Shown here one piece after another: positions 6,722 through 16,130 of a stretch of DNA of 64,000 nt (positions within the stretch are counted from its first letter, which is position 1; each line of letters begins with the position of its first letter). The position numbers were made by a program, and so were the translations under genes. The stretch lies in contig NZ_CP073766.1 in NCBI RefSeq assembly GCF_018255755.1, forward strand, positions 806,001-870,000, given 5' to 3'. Source of the DNA: Chitinophaga sp. HK235 (GTDB lineage: Bacteria; Bacteroidota; Bacteroidia; Chitinophagales; Chitinophagaceae). The notes under the pieces were generated by a model. It did no database searches, was not told the DNA's origin, and worked only from the letters and a program-made list of their open reading frames with translations.

Positions 6722-8260
6722 TTAGTATTTGGCTGGCTGGCCGGCTTTAGGCAGGGATTTCTTAATGAAATCGCGGATATCATCATTGCCGGTGGTCAGG
6801 TCATCTTTGCGGAGGTACATCATATGACCGCTACGGTAGCCTTTCCAGGACAGCCGGCCTTTAAGCTTTCCGCCAGGGTCCAGTTGCCACATGCTGTATT
6901 TGGCGTTGAAGTAGTCACAGGCACCATCGTAGTAACCGGACTGTATCATCACGTTCAGGTAAGGGTTGGCAGCCATTGCCTGGCGCAGGTTTTCACCTGT
7001 TTTATCTCCATTGCGGTCCCAGGGATGTACCGGGCCGAACATCATATACTTCAGGTCAGTAGGGAATTTGAGCTCTTCCCGCAGGTAGATGTTGATAGCC
7101 GGTGTAAAGGCATGGAGCCAGGAAGTCAACTCTGCGTTGTAGTCGGGATTATTGCCGGCGTCTTCCTTGTCCTGTCCCAGATAGCGTGAATCCAGGCGGC
7201 CTACGGTATAACCTCTGTCTCTCAGCAGTTCTTTCCAGAAGAAGTCGGGCGGTATGTTCAGGTTATGTTGCAGGATCACTTTCTCGGAAAGGCCGGAGTA
7301 ACGGGCCATACGGCCGGCTATCTCTTTCCTTTTCTGTTCATCCAGGAAGCCGCCCTGGCTGATGGCTGGAATCAATTCGTGAATGGTGAAGTTCTCCACT
7401 TCAGGCAGCATGGCTGTCAGGTCTTTTTGCTGGAGGTCTGCTGTCAGGGCTTTGTGGTACCAGGCGGTAGCTGCATAATAAGGCAGGCTCAAAGCTGCAT
7501 CCACAGGGCCGTTGCGGGAAATACCCAGATCGGTGGGAGATACCAGTATTACGCCGTTCAGATACATCCACTGTGCATTCTGTAATTCCAATGCGAGACC
7601 GGACACACGGGTAGTCCCATAACTTTCGCCGATCAGGTATTTGGGAGAGGCCCAGCGATTATGCCTGGACACAAAGGTATTGATCCATTCGGCCAGATAT
7701 TTTATATCGGCATTAACACCGAAGAATTTATCGCGCGGTGCATCTTTATTGATCCTTGAAAAACCGGTATTGGCGGGATCTATGTACACGATGTCTGCAA
7801 TATCGAGAATAGACTGTGGATTTTCGTGTATGCCATAGGGTTGTACCGGATAACCCTCATCATCGATATTCAGGAGGCGGGGACCGGTGTAGGCGATCTG
7901 CATCCAGACAGAGGGTGTACCGGGGCCGCCGTTGAAAGAGATTACCAGCGGCCGGGAGGTACGGTCTTTTACATCTGTTCTTTCATAATAAGTATAAAAG
8001 AGACCGGCCATCACTTTACCATCCTGGTCCCATACAGGCTGGGTGCCGGCGATGGCTTTATAAGGGACTTTTTGTCCTTTGATAGTGACGTCATGAAAAC
8101 TGGTGACAGCTGTGTCCGGATTAAGAGATAGACCAGGGTTGGCTCCTGTGAGTTCTGTTTTGGGCGCGGGTTTAGCGGGTTGTTGCGCTAATGCCGGTTG
8201 CAGCCCTGCCAGTCCGGTTGCCAGCAGTGGCAGCCATATGGCCTTGTTGATTGCGTTCAT
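6722..8260 (-). CDS. S10 family serine carboxypeptidase-like protein
   Basis: A 512-residue secreted protein with an N-terminal signal peptide (ending PALAQQ, about residue 26). The family's oxyanion region SFNGGPG is at 108-114, the nucleophile motif GESYG puts Ser at 213, the aspartate is in GYYDGACDYF near residue 440, and the histidine is H479 in SGHMMY. The catalytic triad is therefore complete. S10 enzymes release C-terminal amino acids; the Bacteroidota branch is poorly characterised and acts in the periplasm or outside. It lies downstream of the AraC gene on the same strand, with a 104-nt gap holding an inverted repeat. Confidence 0.9.
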   Translation of the reverse strand: MNAINKAIWLPLLATGLAGLQPALAQQPAKPAPKTELTGANPGLSLNPDTAVTSFHDVTIKGQKVPYKAIAGTQPVWDQDGKVMAGLFYTYYERTDVKDRTSRPLVISFNGGPGTPSVWMQIAYTGPRLLNIDDEGYPVQPYGIHENPQSILDIADIVYIDPANTGFSRINKDAPRDKFFGVNADIKYLAEWINTFVSRHNRWASPKYLIGESYGTTRVSGLALELQNAQWMYLNGVILVSPTDLGISRNGPVDAALSLPYYAATAWYHKALTADLQQKDLTAMLPEVENFTIHELIPAISQGGFLDEQKRKEIAGRMARYSGLSEKVILQHNLNIPPDFFWKELLRDRGYTVGRLDSRYLGQDKEDAGNNPDYNAELTSWLHAFTPAINIYLREELKFPTDLKYMMFGPVHPWDRNGDKTGENLRQAMAANPYLNVMIQSGYYDGACDYFNAKYSMWQLDPGGKLKGRLSWKGYRSGHMMYLRKDDLTTGNDDIRDFIKKSLPKAGQPAKY

Positions 8261-8270
8261 ATTTAGATTA

Positions 8271-8325
8271 GATATTTGGTTTAGCAGGCGTTGTAAGCCA
8301 TTGCGCTAGTTTATAACCAAATATC
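8271..8325. repeat. 11-bp inverted repeat upstream of S10 peptidase
   Basis: GATATTTGGTT (8271-8281) pairs perfectly with AACCAAATATC (8315-8325). The right arm runs into a 12-bp palindrome ATATCCGGATAT (8321-8332). It lies between the AraC stop and the peptidase start and could be an operator or a leader hairpin. Confidence 0.5.
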
Positions 8326-8364
8326 CGGATATCCAAACCGGCCATCCCTTTCTTGTGGGTAATA

Positions 8365-9159
8365 TCAGCGCAGCTGAAAATCTGATGGGCGTTTGCCGAC
8401 CAGTTTAAAGAAAGTATTGCTGAAAGCGGATACACTGTTGTAGCCTGTGTCCCAGGCTATTTCACTGATTGTCTTTTCTGTTTCCAACAGATAACCCATC
8501 GCCCGGATCATGCGGGCCAGCTTCAGGTACTGGAAAAAAGAGATGTCCATTGTGGAACGGAACAGCCGGGTAAGCGTACGTTCGCTGATATTGAAGGCTG
8601 CGCTGATACTCTCCAGCGTAAGCGGTTCAGCCAGGTTGGCCTGTATGTATTTGAGTACAGGCTGCAATCTGGAATTGTCGGTGGTAGGCAGATTGATGGG
8701 CAGCGGTGAGGTACTGATATCCGGCAGAATGTTTTTAATGGCTTTGACAAACCGGTAGCCTTTGGAGCCAGGTAGCACATCTTTATCCCATTTGGCTGTA
8801 TAGAGGATCATCTCCAGCAACAAGTTGTTTACCGGATAAATACCAGTGCGCCGGTAAAACGGGTCCTGTTCATCATCTTCATCTAAAAAAAAGTAAATAG
8901 TCCGCACAAAATTGGCGGGATAACGATGGGCAAAATAATGTTCTACCCCTGCCGGTACCCACATATAGTGGCGGGCAGGGAGAAAGTAGGTCTTGTCCCG
9001 TGTATATAAAAAGGCAACACCTCCTTCAACATAGGTGAGTTGTCCTTTGTTATGCTTATGGAAGGGGAAGTGATGTTCCGTTTTCCAATGCCATATATAG
9101 GCAGATTCCGGGATCTTATCCACTTCCTCAATGATCATTTCTGGTTTAAAATCTTCCAT
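8365..9159 (-). CDS. AraC family transcriptional regulator
   Basis: A 264-residue regulator: an N-terminal cupin-like sensor (about 20-110, with H-rich YIWHWKTEHHFPFHKHNKGQ) and a C-terminal AraC double helix-turn-helix (about 165-264; LTLESISAAFNISERTLTRL, then TISEIAWDTGYNSVSAFSNT). It is divergent from the tolC-hlyD-MFS operon with 86 nt between start codons, so it is the likely regulator of that operon and probably of itself. The ligand is unknown; the histidine-rich cupin could bind a metal or small molecule. Confidence 0.88.
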   Translation of the reverse strand: MEDFKPEMIIEEVDKIPESAYIWHWKTEHHFPFHKHNKGQLTYVEGGVAFLYTRDKTYFLPARHYMWVPAGVEHYFAHRYPANFVRTIYFFLDEDDEQDPFYRRTGIYPVNNLLLEMILYTAKWDKDVLPGSKGYRFVKAIKNILPDISTSPLPINLPTTDNSRLQPVLKYIQANLAEPLTLESISAAFNISERTLTRLFRSTMDISFFQYLKLARMIRAMGYLLETEKTISEIAWDTGYNSVSAFSNTFFKLVGKRPSDFQLR

Positions 9160-9245
9160 ATGGCCGGATTTAGCAATTTTATGGCAATTTATAGCAAATA
9201 TTTTAACCGGGATGGATTGAACTTTGCATCTTCATCAGATTAAAT

Positions 9246-10580
9246 ATGTTTTCAAATAGTAATAAGTGGCTTGTCGGAATCTTGCTTACCGCATTATTTA
9301 CCAGCAAAACAGCCATTGGTCAGAACCCTGAGCAAAGCCCCATAACGTTAACGGATGTATGGAATAAAGCCGCAGTTTACAACAAACAATTGCAGATGCA
9401 ATATCTCCGTGTACAAGGCACCCAACAGCAGGTTAAAGCCGCCAGAGATGAGCGTCTTCCGGAAATAAAAGCAAATGGAACTTACGCCAGAGTGTCTAAC
9501 CTGGCCATCTACGACAAGGGGTTGTTTAATGCCCCATCCCAGTTTCCGGTAGTACATCAATTCTATCAGATAGGAGCAGATGCCTATCTCAACCTTTACA
9601 ATGGCGGTAAAACATCCCGGGAAATACAGGTCAGACAAACAGAAAGCGAGCTGGCTCAGGAACAAAGCAATCTTACCGGTACAGAAATAAGATACAAGGC
9701 GGCAGGTCATTATCTGGACATATACCGGTTTCGCATGTACGAAAAAGTATTGTTGCAGGATATTAAAGAAAGAGAAAAAGAACTGGAAGAGATCCGGCAG
9801 CTAATGAAGAACGGCGTGGTGCTGAAAAGCGATGTGTTGCGCGCCGAACTGAAACTCTCCAAACAGAAAGTAACCCTGCTGGAAATACGTAACAGCCTGC
9901 AGATCGCCAACCAGCGGCTCAATATCATGATCGGGCAGTCAGACAGTATCGACAACAAACTGGCGCTGGACACGCTGGACCTTTCCTCCATACCGCAGAA
10001 GAGTTATGAAGCATATCTGGCAGATGCTAATGAGCATTCTTTTGCCTTTAAGATTTCAGAGAAGGAAACAGCCCTGAGCGAATTAAAACTTAAAGAGGTA
10101 AAATCCAATATACTACCTAAAGTAGGCCTGTATGCCGAATACGCCTATACGTACCCGCAAATCCAGTTCTTCCCTTATGCCATCAGTCTGTATGGTTTGG
10201 GACAGGTAGGCGTGAAAGCCGGTATGCCTATTTCGGCGCTGTACCAGAACAAACATAAAAGAGAAGCCGCCAGGATCAACCTGGAACGCCAGGAGATAGA
10301 ACATGCTGATACCCAGGACCAGGTACGCCAGGAAGTAAGAGCGGCTTATCTCCGTTATACAGAAGCACTGGAACGTATAAGGGTGGCACAGGAGAATATT
10401 CTTCAGGCACAGGAAAATTTCCGGATCGTCAATAATACCTACTTCAACCAGCTGTCTTTACTCACGGACCTGCTGGACGCCGAAACACAGCTGCTGCAGT
10501 CCCGCTTCGACCTCACCACGGCAGAGGTGACTGCACAACTGCAATACTATCAATTACTGAAAGCAACTGGCAACCTTTAA
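9246..10580 (+). CDS. TolC family outer-membrane efflux protein
   Basis: A 444-residue protein with a signal peptide (ending TAIGQ, about residue 26) and two outer-membrane-efflux repeats of long coiled-coil helices (about 30-215 and 235-440), the usual size for Bacteroidota TolC proteins. It forms the outer-membrane channel and periplasmic tunnel for the HlyD adaptor and MFS pump encoded next. The hlyD gene starts 3 nt after the stop, so this is one operon. The region upstream (9160-9245) is shared with the divergent AraC regulator. Confidence 0.92.
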   Translation: MFSNSNKWLVGILLTALFTSKTAIGQNPEQSPITLTDVWNKAAVYNKQLQMQYLRVQGTQQQVKAARDERLPEIKANGTYARVSNLAIYDKGLFNAPSQFPVVHQFYQIGADAYLNLYNGGKTSREIQVRQTESELAQEQSNLTGTEIRYKAAGHYLDIYRFRMYEKVLLQDIKEREKELEEIRQLMKNGVVLKSDVLRAELKLSKQKVTLLEIRNSLQIANQRLNIMIGQSDSIDNKLALDTLDLSSIPQKSYEAYLADANEHSFAFKISEKETALSELKLKEVKSNILPKVGLYAEYAYTYPQIQFFPYAISLYGLGQVGVKAGMPISALYQNKHKREAARINLERQEIEHADTQDQVRQEVRAAYLRYTEALERIRVAQENILQAQENFRIVNNTYFNQLSLLTDLLDAETQLLQSRFDLTTAEVTAQLQYYQLLKATGNL

Positions 10581-10583
10581 TAT

Positions 10584-11657
10584 ATGAGCAACACAAACAC
10601 TAAAACGAACACGAACAAAACAGACAGGATTATCTCGAGGATCACCACAGTTGTTGCCTCCATTGTTGTGATATGCCTTGCCATATGGGGCGTGAAAACA
10701 CTGCTGCACCAATGGAAATTTGAAGAAACCAATGACGCACAGATTGATGAATATATTAACCCTGTTGTGGCTAAGGTGACCGGGTACGTGCAGGAAATCC
10801 GCTACGAGGAAAACCAGGTAGTAAAAAAAGGCGATACCCTGGTGCTGATAGACGCCAGCGAGTATGCCGCGCAGCAACAGGAAGCAGATGCAGCCCTCGT
10901 GAATGCTGAAGCCCAGGTAAGCGTGATACAGAGTAATGTAAACACCGCCGGCGAAATGGCCAAAGTATACCAGTCGCAAATTGCGGCCGCCAAAGCGAAA
11001 CTGCGCAACCAGCAGCAGGAATACGATCGTTACAAAAAACTGTACGATGTGGAGTCTGCCACCAAACAGCAGCTGGATAAGGTAGAAGCCGCACTGGAAG
11101 TGGCCCGTTCAGACTATAATACGTCAGTAGGTGCTTACAACGCAGCCCTGGCAAAAATCAATGATGCCCGTGTACAACAGAGTGCGCTTCAGGCAGAAAT
11201 CAAAAGAAGAGCAGCAGTAGTTGAAAAAAACAACCTCACTGTTTCCTATACTGTTATCACGGCACCCTACAACGGCAAAATGGGACGCCGTACCATACAG
11301 CCCGGACAGCTGTTGCAGGCAGGACAAACACTTGCCTATATCGTAGACTGGGAAGCCGGTAAATGGGTGATTGCCAATTTCAAGGAAACACAGATCCGCC
11401 ATATGACCATTGGTGAAACCGCAGATATTGTGGTGGATGCTTTTCCGGGCAAGACTTTTACCGGTAAGATAGAATCTCTGTCCGGAGCCACCGGCAGCCG
11501 TTTTTCTCTGTTGCCTCCGGACAACGCTACTGGTAACTTCGTCAAGATAGCCCAGCGTATTCCGGTGCGTATCCGGATCAATGGTACGCCGGAAGAGCTG
11601 AAAGCGTTATCTGCCGGTATGAGTGTGAATGTATCCGTGTCTAAAGTCCGTCACTGA
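10584..11657 (+). CDS. HlyD/EmrA-type periplasmic adaptor
   Basis: A 357-residue membrane-fusion protein: one N-terminal transmembrane helix (about 19-38), a biotinyl-lipoyl strand (INPVVAKVTGYVQEIRYEEN, with VKKGDTLVLID), a long helical hairpin (about 95-200), the second lipoyl half (ITAPYNGKMGRRTIQPGQ) and a beta-barrel domain (GKWVIANFKETQI, FPGKTFTGKIESLSGATGS). This architecture is that of EmrA. It links the MFS pump at 11660 to the TolC channel at 9246. Start 3 nt after tolC. Confidence 0.92.
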   Translation: MSNTNTKTNTNKTDRIISRITTVVASIVVICLAIWGVKTLLHQWKFEETNDAQIDEYINPVVAKVTGYVQEIRYEENQVVKKGDTLVLIDASEYAAQQQEADAALVNAEAQVSVIQSNVNTAGEMAKVYQSQIAAAKAKLRNQQQEYDRYKKLYDVESATKQQLDKVEAALEVARSDYNTSVGAYNAALAKINDARVQQSALQAEIKRRAAVVEKNNLTVSYTVITAPYNGKMGRRTIQPGQLLQAGQTLAYIVDWEAGKWVIANFKETQIRHMTIGETADIVVDAFPGKTFTGKIESLSGATGSRFSLLPPDNATGNFVKIAQRIPVRIRINGTPEELKALSAGMSVNVSVSKVRH

Positions 11658-11659
11658 TC

Positions 11660-13255
11660 ATGAGTAAGGGTAAACGTATTTTCAGACCATGGGCACCGGA
11701 ATGGCTGACCAGGCTAACCATCTTCCTGGTACTGCTTCCTACCGTTATGTTGTTTGCGCTGTCTACTGCTAATGTAGGGGCAGCTACAGGATTCTATGGC
11801 GTAGAGCCGGCAGATATTCAGTTTTCCATGCTGTTGTATTATGCAGCACTGGCCAGTTTTACGCCGCTGGAACGGCGTTTTTTCAGCCGTGTTTCCACCA
11901 AGGAGTATTTCCTCATCTGCCTGGTTTTGCAGGTGCTGATCAGTTATGCCTGTTATCATACCAGAATGTTACCAGTACTCTTTGCATGTCGCTTTTTACA
12001 GGGAGTAGTAAACTGCGGGGTCACCAGTATCTGTCTGACACTGCTTTTCGGGGGATTGAAATCAGAGCATGCGCGGGAAATAGGGTACACACTTTTTTAT
12101 ACAATGATTCTGTGTTCGGCTTCCTTAACCTCGCTGGTGACAGCGCCTCTTGTAGATAATTATGAATACAATGTATTGTATAAAATGATCATCTACACTT
12201 TTGTACCGGGTGCCATCTTGTTACTGTTGCTGATGAACAAGGTGCATCTGGTGAGAAGGGTTCCGCTGTATCAGCTGGACTGGGCGAGCTTTTTCCTATA
12301 CAGCCCCATCCTGATTCTGTTCGCTTATGTGGTCACCTATGGTCAGCAATACTATTGGCTGCAGGATGAATCCATTGTATGGAGCATTGTAGCGATCATC
12401 TTCCTGATGATCGTTTTTGTAACCCGGCAGCTTACACGTAAACGACCATTTATTCACCAGGAAGTATTTCTGTCGAGGGCTTTCCTGTTTGGCATATTCC
12501 TCATTGGGATGCTTTATCTGATCAGAGGAGCATTCAGTATCACCACCACCTATTTTTCAACGGTACTGGGCATGGACCCTATCAATCTGTATGAGCTGCT
12601 TATTTATAATATACTAGGCATATTGATCGGGGCTGTTATTGCCGGAAGGCTGATAATAAAGAAACGACCTATGCAGTTTATCTGGCTGGCCGGTTTTTTT
12701 CTGTTATTGCTTTTTCACGGAGGGATGTATTTCCTCTTTGCCTCGGAAGCGGACATGCGTACTTTTATTGTACCGCTGCTGCTGCAGGGAATGGGCGCGG
12801 GAATGGTGTTTACACCGATTTTGTTGTTTACGATATCCTCAGTGCCTGAAGGTATCAGCCAGTCGGCTGCTGCTGTAGGGGTGTTTATCCGTTTTGCCTT
12901 CTTTGGGATAAGCACGGCGCTGCTCAACTACTTCTCCCTGTTCTATTCCAAAATCCATGGCATGCGTTTGAGTGATCATATTTCCCCTACAGACTATGGA
13001 TTGCAGGAGCGTTTGAACCTGTATCAATCAAGCCTCGCAGCAAGAGGGATGCAGCCCGATCTTGCTGCAAAGGCGGCCACAGGTCTGCTGGACAAGGCAT
13101 TACAAAAACAGGCTTTTCTGAGATATGCCATGGACTATTATGAAATGGTGGTGATATTGATTCTGGGATTGATGTTGCTCATTATTATGGCGCCGTTTAT
13201 TAACCGCATTATCATTGATGTAAAGGCTAAACAACCAGCTGCTGCAACGTTTTAA
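11660..13255 (+). CDS. MFS efflux pump, DHA2/EmrB-like
   Basis: A 531-residue integral membrane protein with about 14 hydrophobic segments, the size of DHA2 drug:proton antiporters that pair with EmrA-type adaptors. The loop after helix 2 (PLERRFFSRVSTKEYF) is a poor match to the classical GxLaDrxGrkxxl signature, which is common among Bacteroidota members. It starts 2 nt after hlyD. Substrate unknown; the AraC regulator next door suggests induction by a specific compound. A clear terminator follows. Confidence 0.85.
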   Translation: MSKGKRIFRPWAPEWLTRLTIFLVLLPTVMLFALSTANVGAATGFYGVEPADIQFSMLLYYAALASFTPLERRFFSRVSTKEYFLICLVLQVLISYACYHTRMLPVLFACRFLQGVVNCGVTSICLTLLFGGLKSEHAREIGYTLFYTMILCSASLTSLVTAPLVDNYEYNVLYKMIIYTFVPGAILLLLLMNKVHLVRRVPLYQLDWASFFLYSPILILFAYVVTYGQQYYWLQDESIVWSIVAIIFLMIVFVTRQLTRKRPFIHQEVFLSRAFLFGIFLIGMLYLIRGAFSITTTYFSTVLGMDPINLYELLIYNILGILIGAVIAGRLIIKKRPMQFIWLAGFFLLLLFHGGMYFLFASEADMRTFIVPLLLQGMGAGMVFTPILLFTISSVPEGISQSAAAVGVFIRFAFFGISTALLNYFSLFYSKIHGMRLSDHISPTDYGLQERLNLYQSSLAARGMQPDLAAKAATGLLDKALQKQAFLRYAMDYYEMVVILILGLMLLIIMAPFINRIIIDVKAKQPAAATF

Positions 13256-13316
13256 TAATGACTTCAGGAGAATTTTTATAATATTCTGATTTTAAGTGGA
13301 TTATTGGGGGTAAAAG

Positions 13317-13341
13317 AAAAGACGCATGAACTGCGTCTTTT
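13317..13341. terminator. bidirectional terminator
   Basis: A 10-bp perfect stem, AAAAGACGCA with TGCGTCTTTT, 5-nt loop TGAAC, flanked by A and T tracts, between the convergent MFS gene and the TlpA-like gene. Confidence 0.88.
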
Positions 13342-13366
13342 CCATTTTATGCCTTTACTTAAAATT

Positions 13367-14500
13367 TTATTGCAAGAGCTCCTGCAGTTTTTTATCAAGT
13401 GTTGTGCCTTCGAGCTTTTGGGCGATGATTTTGCCTTCCGGACTTATAAGATACAGTGTGGGTAACACCTGTACATTAAACAGGTCTTTGGCTACTTCAC
13501 TTTTGGGATCATGTGCCTGTGCCCAGGGATTGTTATCTTCTTTCATCGCTTTTAGCCAGGCTGCCTTATCACGGTCAGTGGAGATGCTGAGTATTTCAAA
13601 ATTCTTCCCTTTGTATTGGCTGTACAGTTCCCGCATATGTGGAAAAGACGCTCTGCAGGGGCCGCACCAGCTGGCCCAGAAATCGATCAGCAGATATTTG
13701 CCTTTATAGTCTGACAACCGTATACTTTGATCAGCAGCATTCTTTAATACAAAATCAGCCGGTGTAGCGCCGTCAACGCTGAGCTTCCGGGCAGAGATTT
13801 CAGTGGCCACCGCTGCAGCTTCCCGCAGTGATTTAATAGCGGGGCTAAGCCGCTGGTAAAGTGTGGCCAGTGTTGTATTATCGAGAGCGCGGCTGTTGCG
13901 CTGCAGGATGACAGCTGCTGCATAAGAGCCTGGATGTTTGCTGACATATTGCGTTACCAGCTTTTTTGCGGATGCATTTTCCAATGCTTCCATATCTGCT
14001 GCTGCGGCGGCGTTAGGCTCTCCCTTGCCATTCAGTCGTTTTAAAATGTCTTTGCCATATTTCTGCTGTAGTGTTTTTTCATTTGTTTTCCAGGCTATGT
14101 CCATGTCTGCAGAAAATGCAGCATATACCTGCTGGGCATCTCCATTGGTAGCGGAAAACCGGGTGCCGGTGCTGTCTATTTTTGCAATCACCTGGTAAGT
14201 ACCGGGTTTATCGATGAGAATGCCCTGCGGCGCATAACCACCCAGCACTTTGGAATCATGCAGAGAGGAAAACATCTGTCGGTAAGGTGCTTCAAAAGGT
14301 AGTTCCAGCGTAAAGGTCTTGTTTATCACCGTCAAAGAATCATATCTGTCGGGATTCCGGGAGTACATGTCTATACGATTGTATCCTTTGGTGTCGCCAA
14401 TGACGGTGCCTTTGATAATAACATTTTTCTGCTGAGCATAGCTGCTGGTATACAAACCAGTGAGCAGCAGTATGATACGGGTGCTTGTTGAGAGTTTCAT
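13367..14500 (-). CDS. TlpA-like thioredoxin with DUF4369 domain
   Basis: A 377-residue secreted protein: signal peptide (to about residue 22), DUF4369-type beta domain (about 27-120, IKGTVIGDTKGYNRI), a helical middle, and a C-terminal thioredoxin fold with active site C279-G-P-C282 and cis-proline P347. TlpA/ResA proteins reduce or exchange disulfides in the periplasm. In Bacteroidota this DUF4369-thioredoxin type is often found next to SusC/SusD pairs, as here (31 nt after susD), but its client is not known. Confidence 0.88.
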   Translation of the reverse strand: MKLSTSTRIILLLTGLYTSSYAQQKNVIIKGTVIGDTKGYNRIDMYSRNPDRYDSLTVINKTFTLELPFEAPYRQMFSSLHDSKVLGGYAPQGILIDKPGTYQVIAKIDSTGTRFSATNGDAQQVYAAFSADMDIAWKTNEKTLQQKYGKDILKRLNGKGEPNAAAAADMEALENASAKKLVTQYVSKHPGSYAAAVILQRNSRALDNTTLATLYQRLSPAIKSLREAAAVATEISARKLSVDGATPADFVLKNAADQSIRLSDYKGKYLLIDFWASWCGPCRASFPHMRELYSQYKGKNFEILSISTDRDKAAWLKAMKEDNNPWAQAHDPKSEVAKDLFNVQVLPTLYLISPEGKIIAQKLEGTTLDKKLQELLQ

Positions 14501-14531
14501 TCTGACAAAGTATTAAATTAAATGATAAAAA

Positions 14532-16109
14532 CTATTTCCATTCGGGGTTCTGGCGGAGTTCTTTTCCTGCAGGATATTTATTGAGTACATCCAGCGGGAT
14601 GGGAAAGAGATACATCATCGGAGCCGTGAAAACCCGGTCTTCAATTTTGGTGCGGTTATAGCTTCGTTTGCCATTGGCAACGGTTACCACCATTCCATAA
14701 ATAGGTTGGCCTACCAGCTCCGGGCCTTTCTGCCAGCGGCGTATATCAAACCAGCGCTGTCCTTCAAAAGCCAGTTCCACCGTCCTTTCTTCCACATATT
14801 TATCCCAGGTCATTTCTCCGGCCGGGATAACGGGCATGCCTGCACGTACTCTGATGAGATTGACGTAGGTCCTGGCTTCTTCCATATTACCCAACTTCAG
14901 CTGACACTCGGCATAGTTGAGATATATTTCTGCCAGCCTCATGATAATACAGTTGTTGAAGTTGGGCACTGACACACCTTTCAGGTCATAGGTAGTGTCG
15001 AGAAACTTTTTCAGGTAGTAGCCGGTAGGAGTGCCTCTCTCGGATGGATTGGCGGCACTGCCTTTCTGCAGGTCAAGCACTTCTCCCCGGAAAAAAATAC
15101 CATCATACAGCACACTGCTGTAGAAGCGCGGATCCCTGTTGGCATAGGGATGCTCCGGATCATACAGTGGTGAAGTGTTCCAGGGTTTACCATCTTTCAT
15201 CATAAAAGCGTCTACAATGTTCTGGGTAGGATCATTGATACCACTGGCGAAGCCGGTAAAATTCCTGGGGTATTCGTAATCGTTCAGAGAGTGTTTCTGT
15301 TTACTTTGCAGGCTACCGAATTGTTTGTCGAAGATGACCTCCACATTGTTATCATTTCCAGGTTGGAACAGGGATTTAAAATCGGGGAACAACTGGTATT
15401 GGTTAAGGTCTATTACTTTTTTAGCTGCATCGGCAGCACCCTGGTAGTCCAGGGTATTCAGTAGCAACCTGCATTTCATGGCATAGCAGGCACCTTGTGT
15501 AGCCCTTCCTGTTTGTGCCGCGTCATATTTTACAGGCAACAACGAAGCTGCTGTTTCGAGATCCTGTACAATAAAACGAATGCATTCCTGCGGCGTAGCT
15601 CTGGGAATGGCCAGTTCATCATTCAGTCCCAATGGCTTTTGTATAATAGGAAAGGAGCCGAAGTGAGCATAGATATCCATGTAAAACCAGGCACGCAGAA
15701 AGTAGGCTTCCCCTCTCATACGCTGCTGCAATGCAGCGCTGAAGGGAGCGGACTGCAGTTGGTCCAATAGCTGATTACATTTCCGGATGCTGGTATAACC
15801 GGAGGTCCATACATCCGCGAAAACGCCGGTACTGGAATTATATTGGCCCAGGTTTACCTGTTGTGATTGCAGATAAGGGCGGTTGGCTTCTCCTTCATCT
15901 GTAATGCTCATCATCAGTTCTCCACCAGCCCGGTCATACTGGGAGATAATACCTGAATAGATATTGGCGATATAGAGATTTACCAGGCTACTATCTTTCC
16001 AGATCATGTCATCAGTGAATTTATCAAGCGGCCCCTGATCCAGAAAGCCTTTCTGACAGGCGCTCAGGCAGTAAAGACTGAGCAGTAATATATATGCGTA
16101 TTTTTTCAT
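14532..16109 (-). CDS. SusD/RagB family lipoprotein
   Basis: A 525-residue outer-membrane lipoprotein with lipobox LSAC (Cys18). It has the SusD layout: an N-terminal helical TPR part (KCNQLLDQL, RGEAYFLRAWFYMDIYAHFG) and a C-terminal ligand-binding part ending with the family's signature MRLAEIYLNYAECQLKLGN and RRWQKGPELVG. SusD lids bind the substrate over the SusC channel. It starts 21 nt after susC. No glycosidase is in the same cluster, so the ligand may be a peptide or other nutrient instead of a glycan. Confidence 0.95.
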   Translation of the reverse strand: MKKYAYILLLSLYCLSACQKGFLDQGPLDKFTDDMIWKDSSLVNLYIANIYSGIISQYDRAGGELMMSITDEGEANRPYLQSQQVNLGQYNSSTGVFADVWTSGYTSIRKCNQLLDQLQSAPFSAALQQRMRGEAYFLRAWFYMDIYAHFGSFPIIQKPLGLNDELAIPRATPQECIRFIVQDLETAASLLPVKYDAAQTGRATQGACYAMKCRLLLNTLDYQGAADAAKKVIDLNQYQLFPDFKSLFQPGNDNNVEVIFDKQFGSLQSKQKHSLNDYEYPRNFTGFASGINDPTQNIVDAFMMKDGKPWNTSPLYDPEHPYANRDPRFYSSVLYDGIFFRGEVLDLQKGSAANPSERGTPTGYYLKKFLDTTYDLKGVSVPNFNNCIIMRLAEIYLNYAECQLKLGNMEEARTYVNLIRVRAGMPVIPAGEMTWDKYVEERTVELAFEGQRWFDIRRWQKGPELVGQPIYGMVVTVANGKRSYNRTKIEDRVFTAPMMYLFPIPLDVLNKYPAGKELRQNPEWK

Positions 16110-16130
16110 GGTGTCTGTTGTTTTTATTGA

